64,000 bases of DNA, taken from Mixophyes australis (lineage: Eukaryota; Chordata; Amphibia; Anura; Limnodynastidae). A program made the translations under genes and the position numbers. Where the stretch lies: contig JAVHZZ010000003.1 in assembly GCA_036250195.1 (NCBI GenBank), positions 335,492,875 through 335,556,874 on the forward strand, written 5' to 3'. This document shows positions 1-11,915 of this stretch, piece after piece. Position 1 is the stretch's first letter. Every line of letters begins with the position of its first letter. Below the pieces are notes generated by a model. It saw only the letters and a program-made list of their open reading frames with translations. It was not told the DNA's origin and searched no databases.

Positions 1-1624
1 GTAAAAATGTAGAGATTGCGCTGAAAAATGCCATTCTGCCCACTGTTCACTTAACCACAGATATGTGGCCAAGTGGAAGTGGCCAAACCAAAGACTATAT
101 GACTGTGACAGCCCACTGGGTTGGTCATTCACCTTCACCAGCAGGAACAGCAGCAGCATGTACACCACTACGTAACATTTGTCACAGGCAGGCCACTCTT
201 TGTATCACCGGCTTCACTAACAGGCATACGGCTGACAATTTGTTACGCAAACTGAGAGATGTGATTGATGCATGGCTTATACCACTCGGACTCACCCCAG
301 GGTATGTCATTTCAGATAACACCAACAATATAGTGCGAGCATTACAGCTGGGTGATTTCCAACATATTCCCTGTTTTGCTCACACCATCAACTTGGTGGT
401 GCAGAGCTTCCTACGAAATAACCGTGAGGTGCAGGAGATGCTTTCGGTGGCCCGTAAAATTTCAGACCATTTCAGGCATTCAGCCACAGCATGTAGGAGA
501 TTACAGCAGCTCCAAGAGCAGTTTAACTTGCCCTGCCGACCAACTTGAGCGAAGGGTGGTAACTCGGTGGAATTCCACCCTGTACATGCTTCAGAGGATG
601 GAGGAACAGCGCAAAGCCATCCAAGCATATTGCACAAGTCATGACATTGGGAAAGGCGGGGGGATGTATTTCACTCTTGCACAGTGGGGAATCCTTTCAG
701 TGCTGTGCAAGGTGCTGAAACCATTTGAAGTTGTGACATGTGAGGTCAGTGCAGACTCTGCTAGTTTGAGCCAAGTCATTCCTTTAATTAGACTATTGGA
801 AAAGCAGCTTGAGAAAATGAAGGAGGAGCTGAAAGCAAGCAATTCAGCAAAGTATGTTGGCCTTGTCGATCAAGTACTTAATTCGCTTCACAATGATCCT
901 CGAGTTATTAAGATCTTGAACTCGGATCAGTACGTTTTGGCCACTGTGCTTGATCCAAGGTTTAAAACCTACATTGAGTCTTTACTTGTAAATGAGCGAG
1001 ATGTGAACTTTTGCAAGGAGCTATTGCTCAGCAAGTTGGCCGCTGAACTGGGCCTCGGCTTGACGACGTGTCCTCCTTCACTTTCTCAAGCTGTTGCTCG
1101 TAAAAAATTAAATTTCCAAAAAAGAAGCAGGGAAGACACAGGGGGCAGACCAGAACAATTTAACATCTGGGCTGGTTTGAAGGATTTTTCAAAAAAATGT
1201 GTCACTTTGCCCATAACTCCATCCAATATGAGTATAAACATGCAAAGGATGGTGGAGGATTACTTTCAAGAGGTAGTTGATATGGAAATGTCAGACAGTC
1301 CCTTTCCTTACTGGGAAGAAAAGCAGGCCATTTGGAAACCCATGTACAAACTTGCTTTGCAATACCTAAGCTGCCCACCCTCCAGTGTGTACTCTGAACG
1401 AGTGTTCAGCACAGCAGGGAACTTAGTCAATGATCGCCGTAGAAGGTTACTTCCCAAAAAATGTGGAGAAAATGATGTTTATAAAAATGAACTACATCTT
1501 CCACGAGGAAGGCCTTCACCATCCAAGACATCCAAGCACTGACTGTTCTCTAATGGCGGATTCAAGCGGCGATGAATTGATAGTCTGTGATGATGACGTA
1601 CACACTGATGAGGGTGAGGATTAA
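1..1624 (+). pseudogene. hAT-family transposase, frameshifted (copy 1)
   Basis: Encodes the RNase H-like catalytic and dimerisation parts of a cut-and-paste hAT transposase, which would act on the terminal repeats of this family. Visible landmarks are the first acidic motif DMW (Asp codon at 60-62), VISDN at about 306-320 (second Asp), CFAHTINL at about 370-395 (Cys/His pair), and the C-terminal block YSERVFSTAGN followed by DRRRRLL at about 1390-1450, typical of hAT dimerisation domains. The reading frame changes near 538, where CCTGCCGACC replaces CCTGCCACC of copy 2 (one extra base). It changes again near 1458, where one extra A follows CTTCCC. Both shifts would truncate the protein, so it is non-functional. 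The N-terminal BED finger lies upstream of the window. Family assignment is firm; the exact subfamily is not resolved. Confidence 0.9.
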
Positions 1625-1785
1625 GCTGAAGATGATACCGATAACGTCTTTTTAAAACTTTCTATGTAAGTGTAGGGTGCAATCTACCCCCAAAGAGGAA
1701 AGGGACTTGTGGCATTTCCATATCACATACCATCTTGAAAGGCTGCTGTTAGGGCAATTTATCCTTAAGGGTAGGGTGTCATAGA

Positions 1786-2415
1786 CAGAGTGACCCTAAA
1801 CTGGCTTTGTCCATTTTTCATTATATTGTACAGTCTATAATGGCTGAATTTTTGGGTATTTTATACAAGTGGAGGGGGGCCTAGAGAGACAGAAACCAAA
1901 CTGGCTTTTTCCATGTCAATTAATATTGTACAGTCTATAATGGCTGAATTTTTTGGTATTTTATACAAGTGGAGGGGGGCCTAGAGAGACAGAAACCAAA
2001 CTGTCTTTCTCCATGTCAATTAATATTGTACAGTCTATAATGGCTGAATTTTTTAGTATTTTATACAAGTGGAGGGGGGCCTAGAGAGACAGAAACCAAA
2101 CTGGCTTTCTCCATGTCAATTAATATTGTACAGTCTATAATGGCTGAATTTTTTGGTATTTTATACAAGTGGAGGGGGGCCTAGAGAGACAGAAACCAAA
2201 CTGTCTTTCTCCATGTCAATTAATATTGTACAGTCTATAATGGCTGAATTTTTTAGTATTTTATACAAGTGGAGGGGGGCCTAGAGAGACAGAAACCAAA
2301 CTGGCTTTCTCCATGTCAATTAATATTGTACAGTCTATAATGGCTGAATTTTTTGGTATTTTATACAAGTGGAGGGGGGCCTTGAGAGACAGAAACCAAA
2401 CTGCCTTTTTCCATT
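1786..2415 (+). repeat. 100-bp tandem array inside hAT copy 1
   Basis: About six head-to-tail units. TGGCTGAATT recurs at 1841, 1941, 2041, 2141, 2241 and 2341, giving a period of exactly 100. Successive middle units alternate between a TTGGTATT form and a TTAGTATT form, and between CTGTCTTTC and CTGGCTTTC, so the array looks built from 200-bp dimers. The sister hAT copy has a single unit at about 50365-50465. A short open frame on each strand here is a by-product of the repeat. Confidence 0.9.
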
Positions 2416-2801
2416 TCTTTACATATTTAACTATAAGTGTAGGGTGTAATATACATTCAAAGACGATGGCTGCATTGCCAATATGCATAGATGGAGAGGA
2501 AGACAATCTGTTTTGTGTGTAGAATAGGCCTACCAACGAAGAATTAAACTGTTTTTTTGGATGATTTATTACCTCAACAATTAGATTACTTGTCTCTAAA
2601 ACAGTTGGAGCACTAAATTGGGTTAATTTAGGCCCAAAAACATGGATTTTCCAAAAAAATAGCAAAACAAAACCAAACAAAACCAAAACCAAAACCAAAA
2701 CACGCAATGGCGGTTTTGCAAAACCAAAACCAAAACACGACGGTAATCCAGATCCAAAACCGAATCCAAAACCAAAACACGGGGGTCAGTGACCATCTTT
2801 A

Positions 2802-4094
2802 GTGTGTAATGGCATTCAATAGAATGGTGAAGCAAAAGCAGAATTTAAATATTGCATTGCTGGAGCATCACACCTCTGCAAAGCAGCCTGTTCTTCTGCA
2901 AAGCCCGCTTCTCGCACATTTTTTTCATCTCTGTTTAAGAATATAAATAGGCAAAAACAAACTTACATACTAAGCCTGTATTGAATAAAAACGAGTGAAC
3001 AAAAGGGGGAAAGATAGGCAGTGCTCAGACTGGGCTTTACCCTTAGTGCAGGAAAACATAGAGTGTACACATGTTGAAGTTGTAAGGAGCCTAATAAACC
3101 ATCTCTCTGACTTGCAGCAAAAATAGGCAAATGTATTCATGTTACATGTGTGGGGGTTGCGGGTGTGGTTACAGACAAGGGCACTGCATGATCAAAATAA
3201 CATGGAATCGGTAAGGTAAAATATTAAAAAAGTAACTGGTCTATACAGTTTTCTCACCATGACATGAGATAGGTTACCATTGTAGTATATGAGGCCAATG
3301 GTGTTGTAAATATAATGAACTATGTAACTGATTAATTAATATTTGACTAGAATATTTGTTGTAGGTATCCATTACAAAATAAATACAGTGTGATATTTAC
3401 CACTATTTAGTACAATATACACACATGTTAGCAGTCATTCCATTTGGGAGAAATGTTGGGAATTAATATGTCAGATTGACATTCATAAAACCATCATGAA
3501 ATTTATAGAGCTGTCAGGTGAAGTACCAACATTTAGGTCTAGTGCCTGCTGAATGGAAATATTGTGTTGGAGGGTCTGGAAGACATGGAAATGAATGGGA
3601 TACTTCAGTAGATGTAGCTTTAATTAAAAAAAAAATACCTTGAAGCTGAGTCCCCAGCTGCTGATACGTCATCTGATATTGTATAGCTAAAATCACCTGT
3701 GTTAACTATGGACTGCTCTGAATCTTTTGGTTCCCATTCTGGCTTATTGCTTTGTACACTAAGAAAAACGTTAAATAATCACTGCCTATATTAAACAGAG
3801 GTTGAGTTGTTAATCATTAACACTCATCAACCCTGTTCTATTGGGCATCAGGCATGCAATAACAGGATGGTATTATTTTGCGTAGGACTTTTTAAGGGGC
3901 ATAAGTGTGCAACTGGCAGGGATCCAATATGCTTGTAAAAGAAAAGCAGGCAACCATGTGCCAATAAATTTTCTCAAGCCATTAAAAATACTCATTGGGC
4001 GCAATACATCATATATATGAACATATCCCTTTCTTGGACAAAATGGAAGCATATGGAAGCTTATAATTCACTGTAACTGAGACAAGGCAAGTGG
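2802..4094. other. No recognisable gene or repeat
   Basis: AT-rich sequence between the hAT end and the 46-bp minisatellite. I see only short open frames without codon structure and a few A-runs, and no TIRs or conserved coding motif. Confidence 0.5.
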
Positions 4095-4535
4095 TCTCCA
4101 TGCAGCTTGCAGCAGATCTTCAAGGCATCTGTCCTCCATTTGTACTCCACCAAATCTTAATTACAGCTTGTTGTCTGTCGTCCATTGTACTGTACCAGAT
4201 CTTCATTGCAGCTTGGCATCTGTCCTCCCTTTGTATGCCACCAGATCTTCATTGCAGCTTGGCATCTGTCCTCCCTTTGTACGCCACCAGATCTTCATTG
4301 CAGCTTGGCATCTGTCCTCCCTTTGTACGCCACCAGATCTTCATTGCAGCTTGGCATCTGTCCTCCCTTTGTATGCCACCAGATCTTCATTGCAGCTTGG
4401 CATCTCTCCTCAATTTGTACTCCACTAAATCTTTATTACAGCTTTACATCTCTTCTCCATTTGTACTCCGCCAGATCTTCATTGCAGTTTGGCATCTCTC
4501 CTCCATTTGTGCTGCACCAGGTCTTTCTTGCACCT
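4095..4535. repeat. 46-bp minisatellite
   Basis: Nine to ten units of about 46 bp. CTTCATTGCA recurs at 4201, 4247, 4293, 4339 and 4385, with more diverged units on both sides. The unit holds CAGATCTTCATTGCAGC and CTGTCCTCCCTTTGTA. Because 46 is not a multiple of 3 and the unit has no stop on the plus strand, all three plus frames are open and encode the same cyclic peptide, so this is not evidence of a gene. Confidence 0.92.
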
Positions 4536-5469
4536 GGACACTGCAGAGTTTACAGACAACCACAGCCATACAGTACATTTCAGATTCAGCATTACAGTGA
4601 ATTAGGAATAACATATGCTACAGGATACAACAAATAATTGAGTCATTAGCACGATTAGTATTCTTAATATTTTTAGTAAATAAAAAAGAGCTACAAGTTT
4701 TATAACTACTTCCTGAGTGGTCTTCTAAAGGAGAAAAATTATTTAGACTGCAGTCCATAACTGGATCAAGGGTGACAGTTTACATATCTCACGTGTACTG
4801 CATGTTTATGAACAGAAAAAGAATTTGCCGGTGAAACCATATGACAATGAATGACCAAAAAGGATGAAGCATAGAAAAAGGACAGGGGCCCCTGACTTAA
4901 GCACCACCCAGGACTAAGGGTATTTAAATCTATCAATGATATGGATATACAGATAGTGTATTCATAGTTTAAAGGAAGGGTTGTATACTAGTCTTATTTT
5001 TATGAAAGTAACATTGTTTGTATGTTCTAAAAATGAGATGTTGGAAAATCTTAGACACACAAGATGTACATGAGAGACTGGGTGGCAGTTTAGGACATGA
5101 GGTTAAGGGAGCAGCTTTTGAGAATTGGCAGACCAGTGTTTGAAAAATGTATTTGGGAAATAGGCCACAATGTTGAATGTCTGGGAAAGGATAAAGGTCA
5201 GTGTTTAAAATACTGGTTTTGGAATGTGTAAGGGAATATGCTGGAAGCTGCACATGATGGATCTTTAGCAACGTTGAAGCTACAAGTAATACAGGTGGAT
5301 AATGTAGGGATTATGCTTATTATTTCTGATCAGCAATAGGTGGACTGGACACTTTGGCTTGAAAAGCATTCTCTAACAGCATATATAGCACTCAATAGGT
5401 TTGGTTTACATAGTAGTTTTTACTCTCTAAAGAAACATTTATGGTGGTTGGAACCCTCTACATGGTAAA
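4536..5469. other. No recognisable feature
   Basis: AT-rich sequence with no supported gene. The only longer open frame, on the minus strand at 4969-5271, has no recognisable domain. Confidence 0.45.
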
Positions 5470-5605
5470 TGCTGGACCTCTTACCTCTCTGTCTGTATGT
5501 ATTACCCAGTATTGCCTTATTAATGTTTGTTCCCAATTGTAAAGCGCTACGGAATTTGCTGGCGCTATATTAATAAATGTTGTTGATGACGATGATGATG
5601 ATGAC
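5470..5605 (+). mobile_element. LINE/SINE 3'-end fragment with GAT tail
   Basis: Carries the 3' module TTACCCAGTATTG, TGTTCCCAATTGTAAAGCGC, then GCGCTATAT-TAATAAATG and a (GAT)n tail. The same module occurs at 51107-51250. A simple-repeat tail after a conserved 3' end is typical of CR1/L2-type LINEs and the SINEs that use them. No coding part is present. Confidence 0.7.
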
Positions 5606-6256
5606 CAGCAGCTCAGTTGCATTGCCCAATTGCCAGCCACATTCTACATACCACATTTCCAGCTACATTATACAGATCCCATTGCACAAACAGCCAATTG
5701 CACAGATGACTCAATTGGTTTTTTTTTATATATTTATTTTTTTAAATATTACCCCTCCTCTAATTCAGATGAAGAGGAGATGTGTTGTCACATTAATAAA
5801 CTCATATCTGGACAAACTCAAATATATAAAACCATATTTAGTGCCCAGTCTAAAACGAAGAGTCATGCATAGTGACAAGTGCAATATACAGAGCCACGAT
5901 TTGTGTCACGGGTGAAATGCAGAGCCATATGTGGTACCCAGTACGTGTACTTGCTGCATGACATGGGGGGGTGGGCAATCGGCAGCAGAGGCTGACAATA
6001 ATTATATTTGTTTTTGGACCTGTACCGCAGTGATTGTCCTGCATATCTCCAAATCTGTGTCCTGATGGGATCTGATTCAAGTCAAAAAGCTGAAAAGTCA
6101 GTCTGTTAAGGCGATATGACATCAATGTTTTTTTCTGCATTGCGAGTCTGCAAGACTCTGCTGGCTCACATAGAAAAGCACCTCACTCTAGTATAGTAAA
6201 GAGACCATGATAAATTAATGTAGTATAAACACTTAAGTTATTTCAAGTATATTATT
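5606..6256. other. No recognisable feature
   Basis: Unassigned sequence between a LINE tail and a MITE. Open frames here have no domain signature. Confidence 0.4.
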
Positions 6257-6265
6257 AACTAAGAT

Positions 6266-6458
6266 CAGGTTTTCCCAAACCCAGTCCTCAGGGCTCCCTA
6301 ACAGTGCAGGTTTTCCAGATCACATGTGACATAATTAGGACCACCTGTGGGTCTGTTACAATGTGTCAGTCAGTAATGAATACACCTGTGCTCCAGCAAA
6401 GAGATATGGAAAACCTGCACTGTTAGGGAACCCTGAGGACTGGGTTTGGGAAACCCTG
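6266..6458. mobile_element. MITE with about 50-bp terminal inverted repeats
   Basis: The left end (CAGGTTTTCCCAAACCCAGT...) and the reverse complement of the right end (CAGGGTTTCCCAAACCCAGT...) agree over about 50 bp with few changes. AACTAAG flanks both sides (6257-6263 and 6459-6465), with two extra bases on the left, so the duplication is imperfect (7-8 bp) and points to hAT-type mobilisation. It has no coding capacity. Confidence 0.85.
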
Positions 6459-7030
6459 AACTAAGTAATAAACAGTGTTGATTTTATTGTTGTGAAATAC
6501 TGATATAGCCCTACAGGCAGGGCTGCCAAGAGGAATTCAGGGCCCTGGTACAGCAACCTCATGGGGCCCCCTGACGCAGCGGATAAAAAATACTCATTTA
6601 AAGGGTCCAGAGTAGAGATGCTTAAACCGGCAGGGTATCATTCCACAACTGGTTTGACGAATCAGTACAAAAAAATTAATAACATTTTTTATCAAAGTCA
6701 AACAGTTCAAGCCTATTCTACTATGTTCATGCAAACCATTTGGAATGTGTGAGCTTGACTTCCTACATTTACTTATTTTTAATGGCATAACAGTAGTGTT
6801 CAGAGTCGGGGGAGAAAAAACAAAAATAGCTTTTTATTTACCATTAATTTTAAGGTAAATGACCAACACAGACCACAAACAGCAACCCTCAAATGCAAAA
6901 AGCAAACCTTGCAGGCAAACTGCAAACATCAAATGCTAATAGCAATTGTGAGCCATAAATTAAGAACCACAAATTAGAATCAGGGTTATTTGGCAATTTT
7001 GCCGAGAAATGCAGCGGCGCACGGAGGATT
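6459..7030. other. Unassigned; possible hAT-type left end
   Basis: At about 6518 CAGGGCTGCCAAGAGG resembles a hAT-type MITE terminus, but I found no matching right end. The rest is AT-rich and unassigned. A long G-run starts near 7037. Confidence 0.3.
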
Positions 7031-7112
7031 GTCGGGGGGGGGGGGGGGGGGTTCCCTCCGTCGACCCAAAAAACAAACAAACAAAAAAAAACGAGAGAGA
7101 GCTGGTGCTGTC

Positions 7113-7217
7113 CTATACAGCAGCCGTGGCGCTGTCTAAGAAGCGTCTGCGGCGGTGCTGTATACAATACTGCACCGCCGCGGACACTTCTTTGACAGCG
7201 CCGCGGCTGCTGTATAG
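7113..7217. repeat. Long imperfect hairpin, 50-bp arms
   Basis: Arms at 7113-7162 and 7168-7217 pair over 50 bp with about five mismatches around a 5-nt loop, and are GC-rich in an AT-rich setting. The outermost arm reads CTATACAGCAGCCG. It is probably the core of a fold-back MITE, and lies 13 bp from a fragment of the GGGCCTGAGT family. Confidence 0.85.
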
Positions 7218-7230
7218 AACAGTGGCCACG

Positions 7231-7313
7231 AAAAAACAGTCAGTATTTAACTTATGTGCAAAACAGAATGCTAATTTGCACCCCTTGCATTGTAGCATGG
7301 TTTTGTCCAGGAG
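7231..7313 (+). mobile_element. Fragment of the GGGCCTGAGT MITE family
   Basis: Shares CAGTATTTAACTTATGTGCA, TTTGCACCCCTTGCATTGTA and TTTGTCC with the fuller copies at 35216-35545 and 43306-43627. Both termini are missing. Confidence 0.75.
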
Positions 7314-7990
7314 ACTGAAATAAGAAGTTTCTCAAGTTAAGATCCTTAATGAACCAGGACCAAAGTTTGGAAATATTGTTTTGAACACTTGTTTGAACTA
7401 AAAATGTTAATCCATGTTCATGTACATGACTGTAACTAAACCAGCTCTGCAGATACTTATTGTATGACTCTATGGTGTATCTGTTTTACATTTGCTCTTT
7501 ATCTGACAGTAAAAACAAATTTGGAAAATCTATTAATGCTTAATGAATTATGCATTCTTGATTCACTTTGTTACTTTTTATCAGTGATACAGTATGAGAC
7601 AAAACATGTTCATTTTCAGTAGATTAAGAACCATGCAAAACTGTTTATCTTATGTAAGCATAAAATTAAAATAAAAAAGCACAAATTGAAAAAAAAATCT
7701 ACACAAGTATCGGTACTGCTAGTGGCACAGTGTCAACAATGAACATTAAAAATATCCCAACTGTATGACCACCGTTTAATGTTTAGTGAACTCTTGGTTG
7801 TAGATTAATTTTGTTATAATCTGGAATATAGCTAGTACAGCAAGAATGTTTATATATTTTATCACAAGACCTCTAAATGAAGATATAATATGACATGTTT
7901 TAGCATAACCTTAAAAGCTACAATGTTTTCTTTTGCACTAGGCTCTTTTATGACATGTACTTTATATGACAACAAAGCAAACCAAGCTGT
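7314..7990. other. No recognisable feature
   Basis: AT-rich unique-looking sequence with no supported gene or repeat. Confidence 0.4.
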
Positions 7991-8112
<122 letters not shown>

Positions 8113-8463
8113 ATTTGTAAATAGAAATCACTACTACTCAACAATGCTAGGAGATTCAGCCAGCTCATGCCATGTAGAGGGATCCCAAGGAGAGTTATTA
8201 CAAAAATAGAAATGTTTTTTGAGCTGATAGAAATGAGTCTGCAGATCTGACAGTAGCCTGAGAAGTTTTGCTCCCCAAAGAAGTACTTGCACTTTACTAG
8301 AGATAACAGAAATATTGTGCAGACTGAGAAGATGTTTGAGCTAAAGCCGGTGCGTCCTTTCATTATAAGGTACACAACAATAATGCCATTTGTAACTGAA
8401 ATAATACCTAAAATGAAAACATAGTATCAAGAGAACCCACTTCCTGGCAAGATGGCATCAGTA
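8113..8463. other. No recognisable feature
   Basis: Short unassigned stretch between the TA microsatellite and a SINE. Confidence 0.4.
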
Positions 8464-8817
8464 CCAGGGCAGCACGGTGGCTAACTGGTTAGCACTTCTG
8501 CCTTACAGCACTGGGGTCATGAGTTCAATTCCTGACCATGGCCTTATCTGTGTGGAGTTTGTATGTTCTTCCCTTGTTTGCGTGGGTTTCCTCCTGGTGC
8601 TCCGGTTTCCTCCCACACTCCAAAAACATACTGGTAGGTTAATTGCCTGCTAACAAATTGACCCTAGTCTCTCTCTCTCTGTCTGTCTGTGTGTGCATGT
8701 TAGGGAATTTAGACTGCCCGCAATGCGGCAGGGAGTGATGTGAATGAGTTCTCTGTACAGCGATGCGGAATTAGTGGCACTATATAAATAAATGGTAATA
8801 ATAATAATAAATAATAT
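8464..8817 (+). mobile_element. tRNA-headed SINE, nearly full length
   Basis: The head has an A-box-like TGGCTAACTGG and a B-box-like GAGTTCAATTCC, as in tRNA-derived SINEs. The body contains TGTGTGGAGTTTGTATGTTC and GGTTTCCTCCCACACTCC, then a TCTG-rich stretch. The tail GTGATGTGAATGAGTTC...ACTATATAAATAAATGG(TAA)n resembles CR1/L2 LINE 3' ends, implying mobilisation in trans by such a LINE. It does not fold as a functional tRNA gene. A second copy at 36672-37350 is split by another insertion. Confidence 0.85.
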
Positions 8818-10922
8818 AGGGAAGGCTTGACCACATTCCTCAGGGCTCTGCTTAGCAGTTGTAATCAGGAAACTGATGATGATGGAGAGTAGGGGAAGAA
8901 TTTAATTCTATGCCTTTTTCCAGGCAATGTCCTGGGCCTGAGGTCTGTGTGCCACCCTTGCTGTAACCAGATGTGGTCCTCATGTGAACAGCAGCGCTGC
9001 CTATCCCACCTCCATCTTAGGATTGACTGTGACAGCTGCTCACATGGTATGTGTATCTTCTTCCTAAAAACCATCCCCTTTCTAACATTATAACCAAGAG
9101 TTGGAGGAACATACTGTCAATCAAATGATAGCCCGATAGACATTAACCTGCTCTAATCAGAACTCTGGATAACCTGAAGTAACCAAAGAGGACTAAAGAC
9201 AGTCCTACTGTAACTTCCCTGGTGGTGTGAGAGAGTCTGCATGCAATCCTATGGGGAGAGGATGTGAGTTCATAAAGTGTTATATGTGAGTCCAGGGAAG
9301 AGGCCCAATCATTCTGGCTCTTAGTTATCATGGCTCCCAAGTTCTGTGTTCCAGTGGTAGTTTGTATCGTGTTGCTGGGGTGTGTAAAGTGAAATGGAGA
9401 TCAGATGCAGTACTCCTGCCCTCAGGAGCGATGCCCATAAGTAGAAAGAAGACTGTAGTATAAAGAAAGTAAGGAGTGAGAGTGACAGCATGAGTGTATG
9501 CTTTTCAGCCAAGTGTTGGGTTCTAGAGAGCATTGAGATAGTGATAGTTTTATTGCTGCCCTGTAATAAAGAAATTTTAGACTGCAAAATAACTTGATTC
9601 AACCATATTGTGTTGTGAAGTGAAAGATAAGAGACTAAATAAATAAATGGTTATCATTTATTTATCTAATAAAGATGACCTGGGTCCATTCTTACTTTCA
9701 TCGGTTGCAGCTGTTCATTATTTCACCTGCTGCATCTGCAATAAATCAATACTGCTGTTATCAAACTTGCATGTGCTGGGACATCTGTTTGTTAACTTTA
9801 ACCTATAGGGTACTGAGGTGGGAGATACTGAGCTACAGTTGGGGGCTGACCCAAGAGTAATACAAGGTTGGAGTTAAGACTTACAGCCTACTGCTGTCCA
9901 CATGAATATTCATGGGTTACACTCATAATTATAGCAGTTTCAGGCTTTCATAAGGCAACATACCCACAGTGGATTACACGTGTTGGTTATACCTTCTGAT
10001 GTTACTAAAGGTGTTCAGCGGTGTTAATGTGGATGTTAAGCCACAAAGCTTTTGTAACTTAAACAGGTTGCTAGTTATTTAAAGATGATAACAACAGATG
10101 AATACAGTTACTCACAGTTGCTTGTACAGCAGTATTCAGCAGTAACAACAGTTGCAGCAATCAGGCAATAAAGATATATAGTACACACTTGTATATGTGT
10201 TGGTGGTGATGCACTCTTATGGAGATATACAGATGCAGGTAGGTTTGACAATAATGCACAGCCGTGCGGTTTATGTTGTGGCAGACTCCCCTAAGTCTAT
10301 TAGGGATAGCAGGGAGCCACCGGTGACAATATGAGGGCTTTTGGGGAACTTATATATTATGTGGCATGGAGCTCTGTAAGCTGTGACTGTCCCCTTCAGT
10401 GTCTTGAAAGTTTGTGCGCCGCGAAAAAGCCGGTTTCGGAGGTCTGGGCATGCGCAGTAGTACAAATCGGACATTGGAGTCCTGCCCCACTTCCTGTTTC
10501 CTCCTAGACCACCGGGGAAAGTAGCGGTTGCCATAGCAACCATGGGAGACGGAGTGAAATCGCTCCTAGACACTAACAACGCGTGAAGTGTCCTTTATCT
10601 GTTTAGAAGTGAATAGAACAAGTGAACCAAGTCCCCTTTAAGTAAAGAGCTCACATTTGTGGACTTTTCTTTTGAAATAGAAATTTTAATTATTGATCAA
10701 ACAGTAATTTTTGGAAGTTAAACTACCCAGAGACAAGAGCAAGATATTAATGGGAGATTCCAACCTATCTTTTCTCCAAAATAAATTACCTAGTATGTAT
10801 TTACACTGCAAATACCTAAGTTTTGCTATAAAATATTCTGAAATGAGGAGTCAGTGCAAATGCTTCTGTGATGCTTTAAATGTTCATTCAACAGTTTCTC
10901 TTCATATTTTAATTAGTAAGCT
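8818..10922. other. No recognisable gene; GC-rich patch near 10400-10580
   Basis: Mostly AT-rich and unassigned. Between about 10400 and 10580 the sequence turns CpG- and GC-richer (GCGCCGCGAAAAAGCCGG, GCATGCGCAGTAG, GTTGCCATAGCAAC). This could be an eroded LTR or promoter-like segment, but I cannot find its borders. The minus-strand frame at 10271-10579 has no known domain. Confidence 0.35.
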
Positions 10923-11166
10923 CATACATGCTAACATTTCAGATCTCCCATCCGGCAGGGGAGATCTCTCTGGCAATTTTTGGGGGTGTGGCCAAGTGGG
11001 GGGCGGGGCTGCAATGAAGCGTGAATGACATCACTAAGCCCCCCCCCTACCAGCTAACTTAATGAACTGACCAGGAACCGGGAGGTTGCCCTGTTCTCCT
11101 GGAGACCGGGAGGATTCCCAGAAATTCGGGAGTATCCCAGACATTCCAGGAGAGTAGACAATTATG
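10923..11166. mobile_element. MITE, CATACTTGCCAAC family, copy 1
   Basis: Shares a GC-rich interior with GGGCGGGGCTT-like and GGGAG(T/G)ATCCC-like blocks, and ends resembling CATACTTGCCAAC / GTTGGCAAGTATG, with 34684-34991 and 61184-61436. This copy is the most diverged at its ends. It has no coding capacity. Confidence 0.65.
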
Positions 11167-11915
11167 AGAAAGCTTGTTTGAAGGAAGGGAATTTCGGGAA
11201 CATCTAATTTACCATCTACTTGCCTATGCTCCCTGTCTATTTTTATGAAATTTGTAGCACAGTGTCTCTAACATTAAGAGAAAGGTAAAAATCGTATTTC
11301 TTCCGAAATGGGTATGGATGCAGTCTGAATACATCATTCGACATCCACATGGCAACAAGAGGTTTAAAATCTACAGTGCAAAAAGCTATTCTTGCAGTAA
11401 AATTAAAACCCCCTCATGTTGTGCAGGTTAAATGGTAGTTAGGACCAGCATGTATTTGAGCATACAAACATTAAGAAAATAAGATTTTCACCTTACAGAA
11501 AGAGTTATATACAATCTATGGGAGAATGTATCTAACAAATTAATTAAAATAGGCAGGGAGTTTATTTTCCAAAATACCCTTAAAGTCATTTATATACATT
11601 TGAATTTAAAACAAATAAGCCCACAAAAATGAAGTTTACCTTAATAAATAGACAAAATGTTTCATATGCTTAGGACCCGCTAGAAGAGGGGACCAAGTTC
11701 ATTTTCCTAGTAGTGGAACTCTGGTGGTGAAAGGGTCTAGAAGAGTTTGTATATTGCACTCGTCCTAGTAAGATGAGACAACTTGATTAAGCACTTTTAA
11801 ACAGGAGGTCATATGAGTTGTTGGTTAAAGAAATTTTATAATTATTTAATGTAGCCAAGGGGAAAAAAATAATATTTTTTAATTAAAATGATACCTAAAA
11901 ATCAAACTGAACTTC
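11167..11915. other. No recognisable feature
   Basis: AT-rich sequence preceding a Tc1 fragment. No gene or repeat could be supported. Confidence 0.4.

Larger units (their letters stand above)
1..2801 (+). mobile_element. hAT transposon copy 1, 5' end outside the window
   Basis: This is the 3' two-thirds of an autonomous-type hAT element. Position 1 lines up with about position 48602 of the complete copy at 46490-50864, and the two stay alignable through the transposase and the tail. The 3' terminus reads CATCTTTA at 2794-2801, whose complement matches the TAGAGATG end of the other copy with one change. A purine-rich block of AAACCAAAACC repeats (2660-2785) lies just inside the end in both copies. 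The target duplication cannot be checked because the 5' end is missing. Copy 1 differs from copy 2 by a six-unit 100-bp tandem array (1786-2415) where copy 2 has one unit. Confidence 0.9.

Noticed and set aside
4091..4637. Three overlapping frames of 86-169 residues
   Set aside because: They are the same 46-bp minisatellite read in three frames; no domain and no codon bias.
8464..8540. Possible tRNA gene
   Set aside because: A- and B-box words are present but there is no cloverleaf, and the sequence continues as a SINE.
10271..10579. Minus-strand 102-residue frame in a GC-rich patch
   Set aside because: No domain; the openness fits higher GC content.
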